Counted from the first letter of the stretch, positions 43,485 through 52,324 are shown. The stretch: DNA of 62,885 nt from Arenicella sp. (GCA_023301745.1 JALZVW010000013.1:1-62885); one strand, 5' to 3'. A program made the numbers and translations. The notes: a model not told the origin generated them from the letters alone.

Positions 43485-44580
43485 TCAGAGGCCTTGCTTT
43501 AGGCTGGCTTCAATAAATTGGTTTAAATCGCCGTCTAATACGGCTTGAGTATTACCAGTCTCAACACTGGTGCGTAAATCTTTGATTCGAGATTGGTCTA
43601 ATACATACGACCGAATCTGAGACCCCCAGCCGATATCGGACTTTTCGTCTTCGACCGCTTGTTGATCGGATCGCCGTTTTTGCATTTCATGCTCATAAAG
43701 CCGGGCTTTAAGCATAGACATCGCCGAATCTTTATTCCGATGTTGCGAGCGATCACTTTGGCATTGTACGACAATGCCGGTAGGCTCGTGCGTTAATCGC
43801 ACAGCGGAATCGGTTTTATTAACGTGCTGACCGCCAGAACCGCTTGCTCGATAAGTATCAACCCGTAAATCCGATGGATTAATATCGACATCAACTCGAT
43901 CATCGATTTCAGGGTAAGCAAACATAGATGCAAATGAGGTATGTCGTCGGCTGCCCGAATCAAATGGTGATTTGCGCACTAATCGATGCACACCGGTTTC
44001 GGTGCGCAGAAAACCAAACGCATAATCGCCAGAAATCTTAACCGTTGCGCTTTTAATACCCGCAACCTCGCCTTCCGAGAGTTCGATAATCTCGGCCTTA
44101 AACCCTTGTGAGTCAGCCCAGCGCAGATACATCCGCAAAATCATATTGGCCCAATCTTGGGCCTCGGTGCCACCAGAGCCCGACTGAATGTCAATAAATG
44201 CATTATTTGCATCCATTGGCCCAGAAAACATGCGTTGAAACTCCAGCACCGCCAAGTCAGCTTCAATCGAGTCCAAGTCAGTACTGACCTCATCGGCCAA
44301 GTCTTGGTCTTTTTCATCTGAGGCGAGCTCCAGCATTTCCATGCAGTCAGCCACACCCGTTGTCACCTTAGCAAGCGTTTCGACAATCTTTTCGAGTGCC
44401 GATTTCTCTTGGCCAAGCTTTTGAGCAAATTCTTGATCCTCCCAAATAGAAGGGTCTTCCATTTGGCGCAACACCTCTTCTAGACGTTCGGCTTTGGTGT
44501 CATAGTCAAAGGTACCCCCTGAGCAACGCACCGCGTTGATCGAGATCTTTACCTTTTTCGAATAATGGGTTGAGTTCCAT
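43485..44580 (-). CDS. prfB: Peptide chain release factor 2, with programmed +1 frameshift
   Basis: Terminates translation at UGA and UAA. Translation starts at the ATG at 44580, runs 24 codons ([15 protein letters not shown] ... LLRGYL) and meets an in-frame TGA at 44508-44506. A +1 shift on CUU-UGA-C enters the 43485-44531 frame, giving about 364 aa, the length of E. coli RF2. The recognition tripeptide SPF ([12 protein letters not shown]) and the catalytic GGQ ([17 protein letters not shown]) are intact. Low RF2 favours the shift, an autoregulatory loop. It precedes lysS. Confidence 0.97.
44505..44520 (-). promoter_or_regulatory. RF2 programmed +1 frameshift site
   Basis: On the minus strand the sequence is AGGGGGTACCTTTGAC. 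It combines an internal Shine-Dalgarno-like AGGGGG, three bases, the slippery CTT and the TGA stop followed by C, as in the classic prfB site. Confidence 0.96.
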
Positions 44581-44687
44581 GATGATTTTATTAGCTTTTT
44601 TACAGCTCCGAAAGATACCCGAAAACAAGCGTTTACACTAGAGATTCAATTGCACTATGGCATGAATTCGCTCTCAGTATGCCCTAA

Positions 44688-45464
44688 CTAGCGCTTAGTT
44701 AGCTCGTGCACACTCGACCAGGTTCGCAACCAAGGCCCATACTGTTGCAGTGTCGTTGGTAGATTTTGGCGAGCAAAACTGGCTTTATCTTTACTATTAT
44801 AAGACCCATAGACTAATTTATAAAATACTTGCCCTTCTTTAACTTCCGAAAAGTAAGCGGTATCTTCTTGTAATCGGTGTTCCTTAATAAACGCTACCAC
44901 CTGCTCTTTTCCTTTAAATGCAAGTAATTGAATAGTCCAATCTTGGCCGCGCTGGCGATTAATCCAATCATTAGATTGGTACCCATCCACGACTACGTTA
45001 GGCGTATCCTTAGTTTTTTCTGGCCCTCTTGGTAACCGCCCAATACCTAGATGGCGTATCGCCGGAGCATAGCCGTTTTGTGCCGCGCGCTGAATCAGCG
45101 CGATGGCATCATCATCTGACCCGCCTCTTTCTAGCATTCTTTGTGCCAGATGATAAGCCGCTGGGGCATAGCCATTGTCGGCAGCAAGTCGATACCAATT
45201 AAGCGCTTTATCGAGATTAAAGCTGTCTAATTTATTTTGTTCGTGGAGCAAACCAAGATTGAACATAGACTTGCCGTCTTTGTTGTTAGCCGCTCTAAGC
45301 CAATGCTCTTGCGCAAGACGAAAATCGCCGTCGATATACGCCGCTAAGCCATCTTTATAATCGTTAGCCCAGGCATTATTAAGCATAAGCAAACAAGCAA
45401 CGACCGCATAAGCGGCGGTTGCAATAGCATTCAGGAGGCTGGTTTTTAAATCGCCAGTAAGCAT
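44688..45464 (-). CDS. Sel1-repeat and SPOR-domain protein
   Basis: 258-aa exported protein with a signal peptide or anchor (about 12-33, ending AWA). Two or three Sel1-like repeats follow (GKSMFNLGLLHEQNK, ALNWYRLAADNGYAPAAYHLA, ALIQRAAQNGYAPAIRHLG). A C-terminal SPOR domain begins DWTIQLLAFKGKEQ and ends near GPWLRTWSSV. SPOR domains bind denuded septal peptidoglycan, so a division or envelope role is likely. It lies between amtB and prfB on the same strand with terminators and gaps on both sides. Confidence 0.85.
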   Translation of the reverse strand: MLTGDLKTSLLNAIATAAYAVVACLLMLNNAWANDYKDGLAAYIDGDFRLAQEHWLRAANNKDGKSMFNLGLLHEQNKLDSFNLDKALNWYRLAADNGYAPAAYHLAQRMLERGGSDDDAIALIQRAAQNGYAPAIRHLGIGRLPRGPEKTKDTPNVVVDGYQSNDWINRQRGQDWTIQLLAFKGKEQVVAFIKEHRLQEDTAYFSEVKEGQVFYKLVYGSYNSKDKASFARQNLPTTLQQYGPWLRTWSSVHELTKR

Positions 45465-45481
45465 AGTTGTTTCTAGTAGAC

Positions 45482-45511
45482 AAAAAAGAGGCTGGTCAAT
45501 GCCAGCCTCTT
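45482..45511 (-). terminator. Rho-independent terminator after amtB
   Basis: GAGGCTGG (45488-45495) pairs with CCAGCCTC (45502-45509). On the minus strand it is followed by six T residues. It ends the glnK-amtB operon. Confidence 0.9.
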
Positions 45512-45532
45512 CAATATTGAGATTAAAACCGA

Positions 45533-46813
45533 TTACATATTGTAGCCCGTTTCTCCGTGCTGGGCTACGTCTAAGCCTTGTAGCTCAGTTTCTTCGTCTG
45601 CGCGCAATGGCGTAACTAACCCAATAAGCTTTAACAAAATATATGAGACAATCGCCGCGTAAGCTCCGGTAGCAACAACCCCTAATACTTGCACGCTCAA
45701 TTGGCTTCCAAGGCCCATGTTTTCAGCATAGCCAGCCCCACCATAGATGGTCGAGACAAATACGGCCGCCAGAATAGTGCCCAATGCACCACCCACGCCA
45801 TGCACCGGAAACACATCTAGTGAGTCATCGATCTTCAGTCTGTTTTTAATCAACTGTGTAGCGAAATAACAGACCGTTCCACCACATAAACCGATGACAA
45901 CCCCACCGACTGGGCCAACATAGCCCGACGCCGGCGTAATGGTTCCTAAACCGGCGACCATGCCAGTGACAATTCCGAGCACGCTAGGCTTTCTAAAACG
46001 AATCCACTCAATGGTCATCCACGCCAATGAGCCTGCAGCCGCGCTCAAGTGGGTAACCAACATTGCCATACCGGCAGCGCCATTTGCGCCAAGCGCTGAG
46101 CCGCCATTAAAACCGAACCAACCAAACCAAAGCATTCCGGCCCCCACAACCGTCAAGGTCAAGCTGTGTGGCGTCATTGGCTTTTCAGGAAAGCCTTTAC
46201 GATTACCAATCACAAGCGCCGCCACTAAAGCACTTACGCCTGCGGTAACATGGACAACGGTACCGCCAGCAAAATCAAGCAAACCTTTGTCGGCCAGCCA
46301 GCCGCCGCCCCAGACCCAATGCGTCACGGGCACATAGACAATCAAACCCCATAATACCGAAAAGAGTAACATCGCAGCGAAGTTCATACGCTCGGCAAAA
46401 CCACCAACAAATAAAGCCGGTGTGATCATAATAAAGGTCATTTGAAACACCACGAAAACCGATTCGGGGATGCTGCCGTTCATTGAGTCAAAGGTGACCC
46501 CAGATAGAAAAGCCTTGTCTAAATTACCGATCAATGCGCCGTCGCCGCTAAATGCCAAACTATAGCCAACAGCGAACCAAAGCAGTGACATGGCACAAGC
46601 GATCGCAAAACACTGCATGAGCACTGACAATACATTCTTGGTTCGCACCAAGCCTGCATAAAACAGCGACAAACCAGGAAGAAGCATGAACAATACCAGC
46701 GCGGTTGACGCTAACATCCATGCCGTGTCACCCGTATCCAAACCCTGAGAAAATGCCGTTGACGGCAAAGCAAGACCAATTATGGTCGCTGTTAGCGCGT
46801 TGCTAAATTTCAT
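45533..46813 (-). CDS. amtB: Ammonium transporter AmtB
   Basis: Trimeric inner-membrane ammonium channel. The 426-aa protein has a cleavable signal peptide (ending AFS) and about 11 membrane segments. Typical blocks are LPGLSLFYAGLVRTKNVLSVLMQ, DFAGGTVVHVTAGVSALVAAL with the first pore histidine, and VFPVHGVGGALGTI with the second. It follows glnK by 60 bp in the standard glnK-amtB order, through which GlnK can block the channel. Confidence 0.96.
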   Translation of the reverse strand: MKFSNALTATIIGLALPSTAFSQGLDTGDTAWMLASTALVLFMLLPGLSLFYAGLVRTKNVLSVLMQCFAIACAMSLLWFAVGYSLAFSGDGALIGNLDKAFLSGVTFDSMNGSIPESVFVVFQMTFIMITPALFVGGFAERMNFAAMLLFSVLWGLIVYVPVTHWVWGGGWLADKGLLDFAGGTVVHVTAGVSALVAALVIGNRKGFPEKPMTPHSLTLTVVGAGMLWFGWFGFNGGSALGANGAAGMAMLVTHLSAAAGSLAWMTIEWIRFRKPSVLGIVTGMVAGLGTITPASGYVGPVGGVVIGLCGGTVCYFATQLIKNRLKIDDSLDVFPVHGVGGALGTILAAVFVSTIYGGAGYAENMGLGSQLSVQVLGVVATGAYAAIVSYILLKLIGLVTPLRADEETELQGLDVAQHGETGYNM

Positions 46814-46873
46814 TGTGATGTACCTAAAATTAAACTTTTCTTAACTATTTTCTAATTATTTTTTGAGACTTCT

Positions 46874-47415
<542 letters not shown>

Positions 47416-48375
47416 CTAACCGCAAATTCTTTTCTTTGCGACCACATATTCTGATTTTAATTGTGTTACCAGCTCAGAAACAGATTGTATTTCGTCAACG
47501 GCACCGATGCCTTGACCACAACCCCAGATGTCTTTCCATGCTTTAGCATCTGAGTCTTGATCCGTTAATTTCTGCATTGCGGCAATATCACCTTTAGGTA
47601 AGTTGCTTGGGTCAAGCCCAGCCGCCGCGATGCTTGGGCTTAAGTAGTTACCTGACACACCCGTGAAGTAATCCGAATACACAATATCATTAGCGTCGCA
47701 ATCGACGACCATTTGCTTATATTCCTGCGCTGCGTTGGCTTCTTTGGTGGCAATAAATGCGGAACCAATATAGCCAAAGTCGGCCCCCATCGCTTGAGCG
47801 GCTAACACCGAGTCTCCGGTAGCAATACAACCCGATAAAGCCAACGGTCCATCAAACCACTCTCGTGTTTCTTGAATAAGAGCAAAAGGAGACAAAGCGC
47901 CCGCATGACCACCCGCACCTGCCGCCACAGCAATTAAACCATCAGCGCCTTTCTCAATCGCTTTACGAGCAAAGCGTTGATTAATAACGTCGTGCATAAC
48001 CACGCCACCATAAGAATGTGCCGCCGAATTGACCTCTTCATTCGCACCCAATGACGTAATAATTATCGGCACTTTATACTTGGTGCACAACTCAACATCT
48101 TGTTGCAAACGAGCATTGGTTTTAAAGACAATCTGATTAACCGCAAATGGTGCCGCCGGTGAGTCAGGGTTAGCTTGATTAAATCGATCTAGTTCTTCAG
48201 TAATCTCTTGTAACCATTTTTCAAATTCGCCATCGCCTCGTGCATTAAGCGCCGGGAATGAACCAACAATGCCGGCCTTACATTGCTCTATTACCATTTC
48301 TTTGCCAGATAAGATAAACATAGGGGCCGCAATAACCGGCAGTTGAAGATTTTGAAATACTGAAGGAATCGACAT
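47416..48375 (-). CDS. Nitronate monooxygenase (NMO/2-nitropropane dioxygenase family)
   Basis: 319-aa FMN-dependent TIM-barrel enzyme that oxidises alkyl nitronates such as propionate 3-nitronate. Family features are LPVIAAPMFILSGKEMVI at the N terminus, GADGLIAVAAGAGGHAG at the FMN phosphate site and the phosphate-binding AMGADFGYIGSAFIAT. Start at ATG 48375 with GAGAG upstream. It is followed by glnK-amtB; a functional link through nitrogen is possible but not shown. Some family members act on other substrates, so the exact reaction is uncertain. Confidence 0.87.
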   Translation of the reverse strand: MSIPSVFQNLQLPVIAAPMFILSGKEMVIEQCKAGIVGSFPALNARGDGEFEKWLQEITEELDRFNQANPDSPAAPFAVNQIVFKTNARLQQDVELCTKYKVPIIITSLGANEEVNSAAHSYGGVVMHDVINQRFARKAIEKGADGLIAVAAGAGGHAGALSPFALIQETREWFDGPLALSGCIATGDSVLAAQAMGADFGYIGSAFIATKEANAAQEYKQMVVDCDANDIVYSDYFTGVSGNYLSPSIAAAGLDPSNLPKGDIAAMQKLTDQDSDAKAWKDIWGCGQGIGAVDEIQSVSELVTQLKSEYVVAKKRICG

Positions 48376-48598
48376 TAGGTCTCTCTAATTAAGTTAGCAA
48401 ACACTACTAGGTCAGGTTTTATAGCAGCTCTCTGCGTGGGTTAAAAGCAGATTAATGTCCTAGCTCGTGATTTGACACAATGTTCAGTATTTTACTAAGC
48501 AATGGTGATCCGTACTTGCTCAGCGACGGTTGCTGTTTTTTTACTAACCGGCCATTGTATTGGCCCTATTGCCGATAAAAAGCATGCGGAAAAAGCCT

Positions 48599-48630
48599 AA
48601 AAAACAAAAAGGTGAATACTTTTACTCACC
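48599..48630 (-). terminator. Leftward Rho-independent terminator with no assigned gene
   Basis: On the minus strand GGTGAGTA pairs with TATTCACC (one G-U pair) around an AAAG loop, followed by TTTTTGTTTTTT. The nearest leftward gene end is the PhoQ-like kinase 420 bp away, so this ends either a long 3' UTR or a separate small transcript. Confidence 0.8.
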
Positions 48631-48751
48631 GACGAGGCCATTTCAGTACACCGGCTAGACAAAATGATAGTAATTTATGCTCTAGCTCTTGATTTACTGT
48701 CCCCAGTGTGACAAATTATAGTCAGAGGTTATCGCGCAAACCTCAGTTAGT

Positions 48752-48801
48752 TCGAGCCGTATCCAGCATACCCCTACCCTAGTTTTCTGGGTACGGCTCG
48801 A
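48752..48801. repeat. 15-bp inverted repeat
   Basis: TCGAGCCGTATCCAG (48752-48766) and CTGGGTACGGCTCGA (48787-48801) are complementary with a single non-Watson-Crick position, separated by a 20-nt loop. Confidence 0.85.
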
Positions 48802-49000
48802 TATTCTATGTTGCCTATTTGAGCTTCCTTTTCCAGTACTCTCGCCGCCTTTCTTTAGTAATCTGCTTCTGTTGGCCCTTAGCGATAAAATAAGAAGCAT
48901 CGCAAGATCCCTTAATACAAATTTGGTTTTTATCTAGCAATCGCGCAATAGATCTAACAACTCTTGAACGTCGCGAGCTTAGCCATTGAATAGTTCTCGG

Positions 49001-49054
49001 AACCAGCGAATACCTCTGAACCAGCGAATACCTTGGAACCAGCGAATACGTTAG
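49001..49054. repeat. 18-bp tandem triplication at the 3' end of the PhoQ-like kinase gene
   Basis: AACCAGCGAATACCTCTG (49001-49018) is followed by two diverged copies (49019-49036, 49037-49054). The last copy includes the kinase stop codon at 49051-49053. On the minus strand the frame continues past the stop as repeated IRWF peptides. Confidence 0.9.
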
Positions 49055-50406
49055 TTCAGATAAACACTAAAACGTGCTCCAGCACCACCCTCAGTTATTT
49101 GAGCGTCACCAACAACAAAATCGCCGTTGTAAGCTTCGACTATTCCTTTAACGATATGCAGGCCTAAGCCATGACCTGGCGTTTGACTATCTAAGCGTAC
49201 TCCTCGTTGCGCAATCGTTGCCTTTAAGTCATTCTCGATACCAACGCCATTATCTTCAATAATCAACTTCAACGCCTGACGACGTGAATCCGTGTCATCA
49301 AGTTGAACATTCTCGACAGTAATCACCACCTGCGACCGTGTCCACTTAAATGCATTATCCAATAAGTTGCCGCACAGCTCCATCCAGTCGCCCTCATCTC
49401 CGTAAAACAAGGCATCTGCGCTCATAAACAACTCACACTTAATATTTTTCTCGGCATGTATTTTTTGCAAGGTATTAATGATTTTCTTAGTTTGTGAGTA
49501 AACTTCAATCGGTTTAGCAAACCGCCTGCGGCCAACCGTAGAGGCGCTTTGCAATTGGTAATCAATAATCGTCTGCATCACACCGAGTTGTTGTTTAGCT
49601 TCGCTATCGATTTCGGCCGAGTACTTCAAGCCACTAAGCACCGCAATCGGCGTTTTTAAACTATGAGCGAGATTACCGAGCACCTCTTTTTGGTGCACAA
49701 TTCTCTTCTCTTCAAAATTAAGTAATTGATTAAGATTCTTAGTTAAGCGACTGACTTCTAAAGGGTAATCCTCATCAAACCGTTGCCGACTACCTTCTTC
49801 AATTTCGCCCACCTGTTTGGTCACTCGGTGCAGTGGCTTTAATGCCCAGCCAAGCAACGCTAGCAGCAAACCAATTAATGCCCCGCCAAAAATCAGCAAC
49901 CAAAACCCCACTTGGCGCTGGTATCTCAATAGGCGTTTAGTATAGACAGCTGAATACTCAGCTACCTGCACAGTAAACGGAAAGTCGCCCTGTTCGGTTT
50001 CCCATTCAACACCTAAGGAGGTCGCATAGCTTGACGCGTTGTCGGGCCAATCAATATGGTCATAGAAGGCAAACTGCCCTAGCTGATTCGCTAAGGTAGG
50101 TAATTGCCGGTCTAACAGCGACGGCGATGTCCACACAACACCTTGATTTTCAACCCAAACTTGCGCAAACAGTGTCGAATCCATCTGCCCGAGGCGCGGT
50201 TCAGGTAAACCAGCCGAGACCACTACTTTATCCTCGACCACCTCAATATTAGCAATCAATAATAAAATCTGGTTACGTAAATTATCTTCGGCATTACTGA
50301 GCACACTTTTCTCAAAGGCGCGATTCAAGGCCACTCCCATGATGCCAAGAAATAACAACAACAATAACGTTGCAATAATCAGTAAACGACGGCGCAGTGA
50401 ATACAC
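49051..50406 (-). CDS. PhoQ-like sensor histidine kinase (two-component system 3)
   Basis: 451-aa inner-membrane kinase with membrane segments at about 7-28 and 168-187 around a roughly 140-residue periplasmic sensor domain. The phospho-acceptor His248 lies in NLAHSLKTPIAVL, the PhoQ-type version of the H-box. The ATPase domain has GNLLDNAFKWTRS, DNGVGIEND and GHGLGLHIVKGI. The start is GTG, 7 bp after the regulator stop. Name-giving PhoQ acidic metal-binding clusters were not clearly seen, so no symbol is assigned. Confidence 0.9.
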   Translation of the reverse strand: MYSLRRRLLIIATLLLLLFLGIMGVALNRAFEKSVLSNAEDNLRNQILLLIANIEVVEDKVVVSAGLPEPRLGQMDSTLFAQVWVENQGVVWTSPSLLDRQLPTLANQLGQFAFYDHIDWPDNASSYATSLGVEWETEQGDFPFTVQVAEYSAVYTKRLLRYQRQVGFWLLIFGGALIGLLLALLGWALKPLHRVTKQVGEIEEGSRQRFDEDYPLEVSRLTKNLNQLLNFEEKRIVHQKEVLGNLAHSLKTPIAVLSGLKYSAEIDSEAKQQLGVMQTIIDYQLQSASTVGRRRFAKPIEVYSQTKKIINTLQKIHAEKNIKCELFMSADALFYGDEGDWMELCGNLLDNAFKWTRSQVVITVENVQLDDTDSRRQALKLIIEDNGVGIENDLKATIAQRGVRLDSQTPGHGLGLHIVKGIVEAYNGDFVVGDAQITEGGAGARFSVYLN

Positions 50407-50413
50407 GTAGAGC

Positions 50414-51106
50414 TTAGCCGGCCTTAATTACGTCACGAGGAATACTAAAACGATACCCTCGCCCACGCTGAGTTTCTATTGGCTTTAAGGTATTTTGAGG
50501 ATCGAGTTTTTTTCTCAAGCGCCGAATAAAAACCTCGATTGTATTGCTGTCTCTATCGTCGTCTTCTTCATAGATATGATCAACAAGTTCACGCTTGGAT
50601 ATCACCTTACCGGTATGCATCATGAGGTACGAAAGCAAGCGATACTCATAGGCGGTAATGGTGGTTGTTTGACCGTCTAAAAACAACTGCTTCGACGAAG
50701 TATCAATTTTGATGGGGCCGCATACCAGAGAATTGTCAGCCAAACCAACGGCACGCCGAAGTAACACTTTAATTCTCGCTAACATTTCTTGAGGGTGAAA
50801 TGGTTTCGTCAAATAGTCATCGGCACCAGCTTCCAAGCCTTCAACTTTTTCTTGCCACCGATTACGCGCCGTCAAAATCAAAACCGGGTACGCCTTCCCC
50901 GCCGCTCTGAGCTGTTTAATTACCTCGACGCCATCGAGTTTGGGTAAGCCTAGATCAATAATCGCAAGATCAACCGGGTATTCTTTGGCGAAATAAAGAC
51001 CTTCTTCGCCGTCACTGGCAATATCAACAACATAGTCCTCTTGGCGCAATGTTGTTGCTAACTGTTCTTGCAAGCTCTGTTCATCTTCTATTATAAGAAT
51101 TCGCAT
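50414..51106 (-). CDS. PhoP-like OmpR-family response regulator (two-component system 3)
   Basis: 230-aa regulator with a receiver (phospho-acceptor Asp51 in LAIIDLGLPKLDGVEVI, DDYLTKPFH) and a winged-helix domain ending GRGYRFSIP. The sequence style (RILIIEDEQSLQEQLATTLRQEDY) resembles PhoP/QseB-type regulators. Its kinase follows with a 7-bp gap. The upstream neighbours on the same strand are a PepSY protein (42 bp away) and a glycine-zipper protein, a frequent arrangement for this type of system. Confidence 0.93.
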   Translation of the reverse strand: MRILIIEDEQSLQEQLATTLRQEDYVVDIASDGEEGLYFAKEYPVDLAIIDLGLPKLDGVEVIKQLRAAGKAYPVLILTARNRWQEKVEGLEAGADDYLTKPFHPQEMLARIKVLLRRAVGLADNSLVCGPIKIDTSSKQLFLDGQTTTITAYEYRLLSYLMMHTGKVISKRELVDHIYEEDDDRDSNTIEVFIRRLRKKLDPQNTLKPIETQRGRGYRFSIPRDVIKAG

Positions 51107-51148
51107 TGGTCGCCCCTGTGCCTATTATTGAATAAGTTAGTCGTGACG

Positions 51149-51481
51149 CTACCGCTGCGCACTAATTTCCAAGTTACGTACCTTACCGTTAGGCATCAGC
51201 ACTCTCACTCGATAAACCTGCTTGGACTCATCTAATGATATTTTCAATATTTCAGCTTTGTATGTTCGCTTAACCTCCTGCATCACATCGCTGCGTGACC
51301 GCAGCTTCGCTCTTGAGTTTTGGCTAAGTTGATATGAATCAAACCGAGCCGAGGTCGAAGACGGTTCTCGGCTAAACTCTGTGTTATTTCTCGTATCGCC
51401 CACAAATGCAAACACACCACTAACCGCCGAAAACTGCAGCGCAATGATGAGGGACAAACGAAAAATATTTTTTTTAAACAT
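51149..51481 (-). CDS. Periplasmic PepSY-domain protein
   Basis: 110-aa protein with a signal peptide (about 1-25, ending VFA), a serine-rich linker and a C-terminal PepSY domain (DVMQEVKRTYKAEILKISLD to LMPNGKVRNLEISA). PepSY proteins of this size often accompany PhoPQ-like systems and may act as periplasmic modulators of the kinase or of proteases. The start ATG has AGGA upstream. It is likely co-transcribed with the regulator 42 bp downstream. Confidence 0.82.
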   Translation of the reverse strand: MFKKNIFRLSLIIALQFSAVSGVFAFVGDTRNNTEFSREPSSTSARFDSYQLSQNSRAKLRSRSDVMQEVKRTYKAEILKISLDESKQVYRVRVLMPNGKVRNLEISAQR

Positions 51482-51532
51482 GAGATCCTGTATTAATTAT
51501 AAAAACAAATATTAAACATAGTAAAGCATGAT

Positions 51533-51556
51533 CAGAGCGAGCCAATACTCGCTCTG
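51533..51556. terminator. Perfect hairpin between glycine-zipper and PepSY genes
   Basis: CAGAGCGAG (51533-51541) pairs perfectly with CTCGCTCTG (51548-51556) around a 6-nt loop. There is no T-tract on the minus strand, so it may only partly terminate or may stabilise the upstream message. Confidence 0.5.
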
Positions 51557-51574
51557 AATACCAATACATTAATT

Positions 51575-52195
51575 CTATACTGGATTAACGCTTACCTTCA
51601 CTTTAATTTTATCGCCTGGGTGTTGACCCATTTGGGTGTGAAATACTTCGCCTCGATATTTGTACGCCACATCATAGGCAACCACCTGCTTTTTGGTAAC
51701 GTACGAGTCTTTTAGCTCGCATCGTTGAACTGACTCATAACGCGTAGTTTCATAACGGTCTGAATGACGACGATTGTTGTTACGCTTGGTATCATGTCCA
51801 ATTGAACCACCAAGTACAGCGCCAGCAACCGTGGCCACATCTCTGGCTCGGCCACCGCCATTTTTACCGACTCGGTTGCCAATTACGCCGCCAATGATGG
51901 CTCCTAATATCTCGGGAGTTCGACTCTTATTTTTATAATGTCTAGGGCGATCATAATCAGAGTGGTGAATTGCGACGTTCTCATTCCAACAATGCTTAAC
52001 GGGTTCGTTTACTTGATAGGTTTCAATCACTGGATCAACCGTTAGCACACGGGCGTAATCAAACGTGGCATTATCGTAGCCCGAACGCTGGTTTCCAGCG
52101 CTAACTGGTTGCGATATAGCGCCGATCATAACCGCGGCAACTAACGAAAGTGAGACGGTTTTACGAGTATTGTTAGTGTGTGACTTAGTCATCAT
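51575..52195 (-). CDS. Glycine-zipper 2TM-domain protein
   Basis: 206 aa from the ATG at 52195, which has AGGAG seven bases upstream; an earlier in-frame start at 52237 lacks one. It has a signal peptide ending SQPVSA and a glycine-zipper membrane hairpin in the middle (ILGAIIGGVIGNRVG, VATVAGAVLGGSIGHD), as in SlyB/17-kDa antigen relatives. The C-terminal domain is beta-rich. Likely an envelope protein; SlyB-type proteins are often PhoP targets, and a PhoP-like regulator lies 0.5 kb downstream. No lipobox was seen. Confidence 0.83.
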   Translation of the reverse strand: MMTKSHTNNTRKTVSLSLVAAVMIGAISQPVSAGNQRSGYDNATFDYARVLTVDPVIETYQVNEPVKHCWNENVAIHHSDYDRPRHYKNKSRTPEILGAIIGGVIGNRVGKNGGGRARDVATVAGAVLGGSIGHDTKRNNNRRHSDRYETTRYESVQRCELKDSYVTKKQVVAYDVAYKYRGEVFHTQMGQHPGDKIKVKVSVNPV

Positions 52196-52296
52196 TTGAC
52201 TCCTGGGTTTACCTAATAATGGTTTCAATGGAATCACTATAGGCTAACGAGACTGAATGGAAACTGAATGGGCATTCACGGACAATACTCGAATAG

Positions 52297-52324
52297 TTAG
52301 TAAACGCCTCTTATTAAACGCCTC
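52297..52324. repeat. 14-bp tandem duplication
   Basis: TTAGTAAACGCCTC (52297-52310) is followed by TTATTAAACGCCTC (52311-52324), differing at one base. It lies between rnd and the glycine-zipper gene, upstream of the latter. Confidence 0.8.

Larger units (their letters stand above)
48599..48840 (-). ncRNA. Candidate structured small RNA
   Basis: Three stem-loops lie in a row on the minus strand: the 15-bp inverted repeat, GAGGTT-N8-AACCTC, and the terminator hairpin with its T-tract. No promoter was recognised with confidence and the right boundary is arbitrary. The largest stem pairs perfectly only in the plus-strand RNA (one G-U pair) and has one mismatch in the minus-strand RNA, which weakens the case. 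No known RNA family is claimed. Confidence 0.25.
48376..49050. other. 675-bp region without a recognised gene, rich in structure
   Basis: No protein-coding gene could be supported. From right to left it holds an 18-bp tandem triplication (49001-49054), a possible 41-codon frame (48815-48940), a 15-bp-arm inverted repeat (48752-48801), a smaller hairpin (48725-48744), and a clear leftward terminator (48599-48630). An imperfect 23-bp direct repeat occurs at 48451-48473 and 48673-48695. The nitronate monooxygenase promoter should lie at its left end. Confidence 0.6.

Noticed and set aside
48694-48900. 68-codon leftward open frame in the 48.4-49.0 kb gap
   Set aside because: No ribosome site, low-complexity basic composition, and it runs through both arms of the inverted repeat. 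A non-coding explanation is more likely.
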